Shown: one piece after another, positions 7,463-9,410 of the stretch | Layout of the letters: each line of letters starts with the position of its first letter | Numbering within the stretch: position 1 is the stretch's first letter | Assembly: GCA_026125925.1 (NCBI GenBank) | Contig: JAHCKF010000113.1 | Location: forward strand, 1 to 9,410 | Source: Pseudolabrys sp. | GTDB taxonomy: Bacteria > Pseudomonadota > Alphaproteobacteria > Rhizobiales > Xanthobacteraceae | DNA: 9,410 nucleotides | Reading direction: 5' to 3' | Made by a program: the position numbers and the translations under genes | Notes under the pieces: model-generated | Database searches by the model: none | The model's input: the letters and a program-made list of their open reading frames with translations, nothing else | Told to the model about the DNA's origin: nothing

Positions 7463-7988
7463 GCGGGTAATCTTCTTCGACCACATAAGGCCCGCCGCCG
7501 GTCGAGGCGCGCGAGGAGTACAGTACGAAGCGCGTAACCGGAAACGGCGCGGTGCGAAAGTAGCCTCGCGCCGACAGGTATTCCGCAACATCGAGGCTCG
7601 ACGTGCCGCGCAGCCGCGCCAGCGTCACATGCGGTGTGAACTTGCGCGTCTCGGGCGCAAGGCCAATGCGGCGCATCAGCCGCTCATGCTCATCCTGTAA
7701 TTCGACGAGTGCCGCCTCCGCCGCCACCGACGCAAACACAGCGCGCGGCTTCCGGCCACCGAAGGCATCGAGGCCGTCGAAATGCAGATCGAACGCGGGT
7801 TTCCGTACGTCGGCGAGGATCGATGCCGCGTCATGAGCCTGCCGGTCGTCGATGTCGCCGAGGAAACGCAGCGTGATGTGATAGTTCTCGGTATCGATCC
7901 AGCGCGCGCCGTGCAGGCCGCCGCGCAACATCGACAGCGCCTGCGCGATGCCGGATGGAATTTCGATGCCGGTGAAGAGACGAGGCAT
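7449..7988 (-). CDS. thpR: RNA 2',3'-cyclic phosphodiesterase (2H superfamily, LigT-like)
   Basis: ThpR hydrolyses 2',3'-cyclic phosphate ends of RNA to 2'-phosphates; homologues also join tRNA halves in vitro, which gave the old name LigT. At 179 residues it is of normal length. Both catalytic HxTx motifs are intact: His37-Ile-Thr-Leu within NYHITLRFLG (35-44) and His120-Val-Thr-Leu within TPHVTLARL (118-126). The start MPRLFTGIEIP is typical, as is FVLYSSR (154-160). It begins only 6 bases after the tesA stop, so the two are probably one operon. Its stop lies inside the 24-bp palindrome facing the GNAT gene. The upstream ribosome site is poor (GAG at some distance), which suggests coupling to tesA translation. 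Confidence 0.95.
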   Translation of the reverse strand: MPRLFTGIEIPSGIAQALSMLRGGLHGARWIDTENYHITLRFLGDIDDRQAHDAASILADVRKPAFDLHFDGLDAFGGRKPRAVFASVAAEAALVELQDEHERLMRRIGLAPETRKFTPHVTLARLRGTSSLDVAEYLSARGYFRTAPFPVTRFVLYSSRASTGGGPYVVEEDYPLIGA

Positions 7989-7994
7989 GGTCGC

Positions 7995-8687
7995 TTAACT
8001 CGCGCGGGCCTTCGCCTTGGCGATCAACTCTTCCACCTGCGGCAGAATGTTCTTCACGATCACATCGACGCCTTGCGGATTGGGATGCATGCCGTCGCGC
8101 TGGTTGAGCTGGCCGTTAGCGGCGACGCCCTCGAGAAAGAACGGATAGAAGATGGCACCGTGCTTCTTTGCCAGTTCTGGATACATGGCGTCGAACTTCG
8201 TCACATAGTCCGGCCCCATGTTGGGCGGCGACTTCATACCGGCAAGCAGAACCGGCAGCTTGCGCGCATCGATCTTGGTCAGGATCTGATCGAGCGCCGC
8301 GCGGGTGACGTCGGGGCTGACGCCGCGCAGCGCATCGTTGGCGCCGAGTTCGAGGATCACCGCATCGGCATCCGGCGGCACCGACCAGTCGAAGCGCTCG
8401 AGGCCACCGGTCGCGGTATCGCCGGAAACTCCGGCATTGATCATTTCCGTCGCATAGCCCTTGGCCTTGAGCGCCGCCTGCAGCTTGCTCGGGAAGGCGT
8501 CCTGCACATTGAGGCCGTAGCCGGCGCTCAGGGAATCGCCGAGAACGACGATCTTCACCGGTTTGTCAGCCGCCAGAGCCCCAATCGGGCCTAAAATGCC
8601 GGCAAATATGAGTAATAGCGCCGCAGCCTGCTGGACTGGGCGAAGAAATTCCCCATATGACGGCGACCGTTTCGGAAAGACATTCAT
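7995..8687 (-). CDS. tesA: Exported SGNH-hydrolase arylesterase / thioesterase I-like
   Basis: The 230-residue protein belongs to the SGNH (GDSL) group with E. coli TesA, a periplasmic esterase, thioesterase and lysophospholipase. A signal peptide is visible: a basic N-region ([20 protein letters not shown]), a hydrophobic core (21-36), and an ALA cleavage site after residue 39. Block I is GDSLSAGYG (50-58) with nucleophile Ser52, block II NAGVSGDT (84-91), block III GANDALRG (115-122) with Asn117, and block V RDGMHPN (197-203) with Asp198 and His201, so the triad is complete. The frame is open upstream to 9050, but that part is antisense to the ABC ATPase; the ATG at 8687 has AGAAGG (8700-8695) seven bases before it. 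thpR follows by 6 bases. The start codon overlaps that of the divergent ATPase gene. Confidence 0.94.
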   Translation of the reverse strand: MNVFPKRSPSYGEFLRPVQQAAALLLIFAGILGPIGALAADKPVKIVVLGDSLSAGYGLNVQDAFPSKLQAALKAKGYATEMINAGVSGDTATGGLERFDWSVPPDADAVILELGANDALRGVSPDVTRAALDQILTKIDARKLPVLLAGMKSPPNMGPDYVTKFDAMYPELAKKHGAIFYPFFLEGVAANGQLNQRDGMHPNPQGVDVIVKNILPQVEELIAKAKARAS

Positions 8688-8700
8688 GAAAGAGCCTTCT
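8674..8700. promoter_or_regulatory. Back-to-back ribosome sites and shared CATG start of tesA and the ABC ATPase gene
   Basis: CATG at 8685-8688 supplies ATG on both strands. The plus gene has GGAAAG (8674-8679) six bases before its ATG, inside the tesA coding sequence. The minus gene has AGAAGG (8700-8695) seven bases before its ATG, inside the ATPase coding sequence. An alternative start for the ATPase is GTG at 8701, with AAAGAG (8689-8694) before it, which would leave a 13-base gap. In either case each promoter must lie inside the other gene. Confidence 0.6.
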
Positions 8701-9378
8701 GTGCCGAGTCCAGCCATTGCATTGGCCGGCGTCAATCTCTCGCTGGGGCATGAAGCCGCCCGCGTCCATATCCTCAAGGACATCGATCTGAATATAGGCA
8801 CGGGCGAGGCAATTGGCCTCATCGGCCCGTCAGGCTCGGGCAAATCGACGCTGCTCATGGTCATGGCCGGGCTGGAGCGCGCCGACAGCGGCACCGTCAC
8901 GGTCGCCGGCGAAAACCTGCGCGACCTCGACGAAGACGATCTCGCCAGGTTTCGTGGCCGCAACATAGGCATCGTCTTCCAGTCGTTCCACCTGATCCCG
9001 ACCATGACGGCGCTGGAGAACGTCGCGGTGCCGTTGGAGCTCGCCGGCATCGACGACGCCCAGGACCGCGCCCGCGCCGAGCTCGAGCTGGTCGGCCTCG
9101 GCCACCGCCTGCACCACTATCCCGCGCAGATGTCCGGCGGCGAGCAGCAGCGCGTCGCGGTCGCCCGCGCGCTGGCGCCCAATCCGTCGATCCTGGTCGC
9201 CGACGAGCCGACCGGCAATCTTGACGAGGACACCGGCAAGCAGATCGTCGATCTCCTGTTCGCCGGCTATGAGAAGCACGGCGCGACCCTCGTGCTGGTC
9301 ACCCACGATCCGGCGCTGGCGCAGAAATGCGGCCGCGTCGTGCGGCTGCGCTCGGGGCATATCGAGGCGGGCGCATGA
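8686..9378 (+). CDS. ybbA: ABC transporter ATP-binding protein, YbbA/LolD (MacB) type
   Basis: The 230-residue ATPase belongs to the subfamily (YbbA, LolD, MacB, FtsE) that works with FtsX-like permeases, often on lipids, lipoproteins or peptides at the envelope. All motifs are intact: Walker [10 protein letters not shown] (47-55), Q-loop Gln99 in [19 protein letters not shown] (95-113), signature MSGGEQQR (149-156), Walker B ILVADEP (169-175) with Glu174, D-loop GNLD (177-180), and switch His207 in [18 protein letters not shown] is a typical subfamily stretch. The permease start overlaps its stop (ATGA), so the two are coupled. E. coli also has ybbA-ybbP divergent from tesA, which is the main reason for preferring YbbA over LolD; the substrate is not known. 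Confidence 0.9.
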   Translation: MKEPSVPSPAIALAGVNLSLGHEAARVHILKDIDLNIGTGEAIGLIGPSGSGKSTLLMVMAGLERADSGTVTVAGENLRDLDEDDLARFRGRNIGIVFQSFHLIPTMTALENVAVPLELAGIDDAQDRARAELELVGLGHRLHHYPAQMSGGEQQRVAVARALAPNPSILVADEPTGNLDEDTGKQIVDLLFAGYEKHGATLVLVTHDPALAQKCGRVVRLRSGHIEAGA

Positions 9379-9410
9379 CGGGCCTCACAAGCTGGCTTCC
9401 CTTGCGCTAC
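9375..9410 (+). CDS. Probable FtsX/YbbP-like ABC permease, first 12 codons only
   Basis: An ATG at 9375 overlaps the ATPase stop in an ATGA junction and opens [12 protein letters not shown] up to the window edge. The position and coupling are those expected of the permease partner (YbbP-like, large FtsX-type protein). Twelve residues are too few to confirm the family, so the call rests on context. Confidence 0.6.
   Translation, partial: MTGLTSWLPLRY

Noticed and set aside
7782..8594. A 270-codon open frame on the plus strand
   Set aside because: Antisense to thpR and tesA, both with complete catalytic motifs.
8688..9050. An N-terminal extension of tesA
   Set aside because: The frame is open to 9050, but this part is exactly opposite the Walker A and Q-loop coding region of the ABC ATPase, and the signal peptide begins properly at 8687.

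Overview
The window is a GC-rich, gene-dense piece of a bacterial chromosome, most probably from an alphaproteobacterium of the order Hyphomicrobiales (Rhizobiales), in the Bradyrhizobium / Rhodopseudomonas / Pseudolabrys neighbourhood. The assignment rests on the gene order mdh-sucC-sucD-sucA next to a ZapE/AFG1 ATPase and on the style of the proteins (LDH-like malate dehydrogenase, SucA N-terminus, ThpR, arylesterase). It is inferred by recognition; no database search was possible. There are no tRNA or rRNA genes, insertion sequences, phage genes or CRISPR arrays that I can see.

Left part (1-4314, minus strand): a TCA-cycle cluster read right to left, mdh -> sucC -> sucD -> sucA. sucA is cut by the left edge of the window, leaving only its first 312 codons. 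Malate dehydrogenase, both subunits of succinyl-CoA synthetase and the E1 component of 2-oxoglutarate dehydrogenase catalyse steps from 2-oxoglutarate to oxaloacetate. sucC and sucD are translationally coupled (stop and start share one base). A good intrinsic terminator and a separate inverted repeat lie between sucD and sucA, so sucA probably has its own promoter. mdh has an extended -10 promoter and a leader of about 100 bases with small hairpins.

Middle (4517-6564, minus strand): a DUF1003 membrane protein with an N-terminal zinc-ribbon-like Cys cluster, and upstream of it zapE, an AFG1-type ATPase linked to cell division. The AT-rich stretch 6565-6865 is a divergent control region between zapE and a plus-strand GNAT acetyltransferase (6866-7441).

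Right part (7449-9410): the GNAT gene converges on thpR (2H-family RNA 2',3'-cyclic phosphodiesterase), and the junction is a perfect 24-bp palindrome. thpR follows tesA (exported SGNH esterase) by 6 bases on the minus strand. tesA is divergent from a ybbA-like ABC ATPase gene, and their start codons share one CATG. The ATPase overlaps the first codons of its permease, which runs off the right edge. A divergent tesA / ybbA-ybbP pair is also the arrangement in Escherichia coli.

Every gene belongs to a known family, and I found no convincing undescribed system. The items worth a second look are regulatory or structural: the palindromes, the interrupted suc operon, the start-codon overlap at tesA/ybbA, a promoter with a 19-base palindromic spacer in front of the DUF1003 gene, and the variant Cys cluster of that protein.
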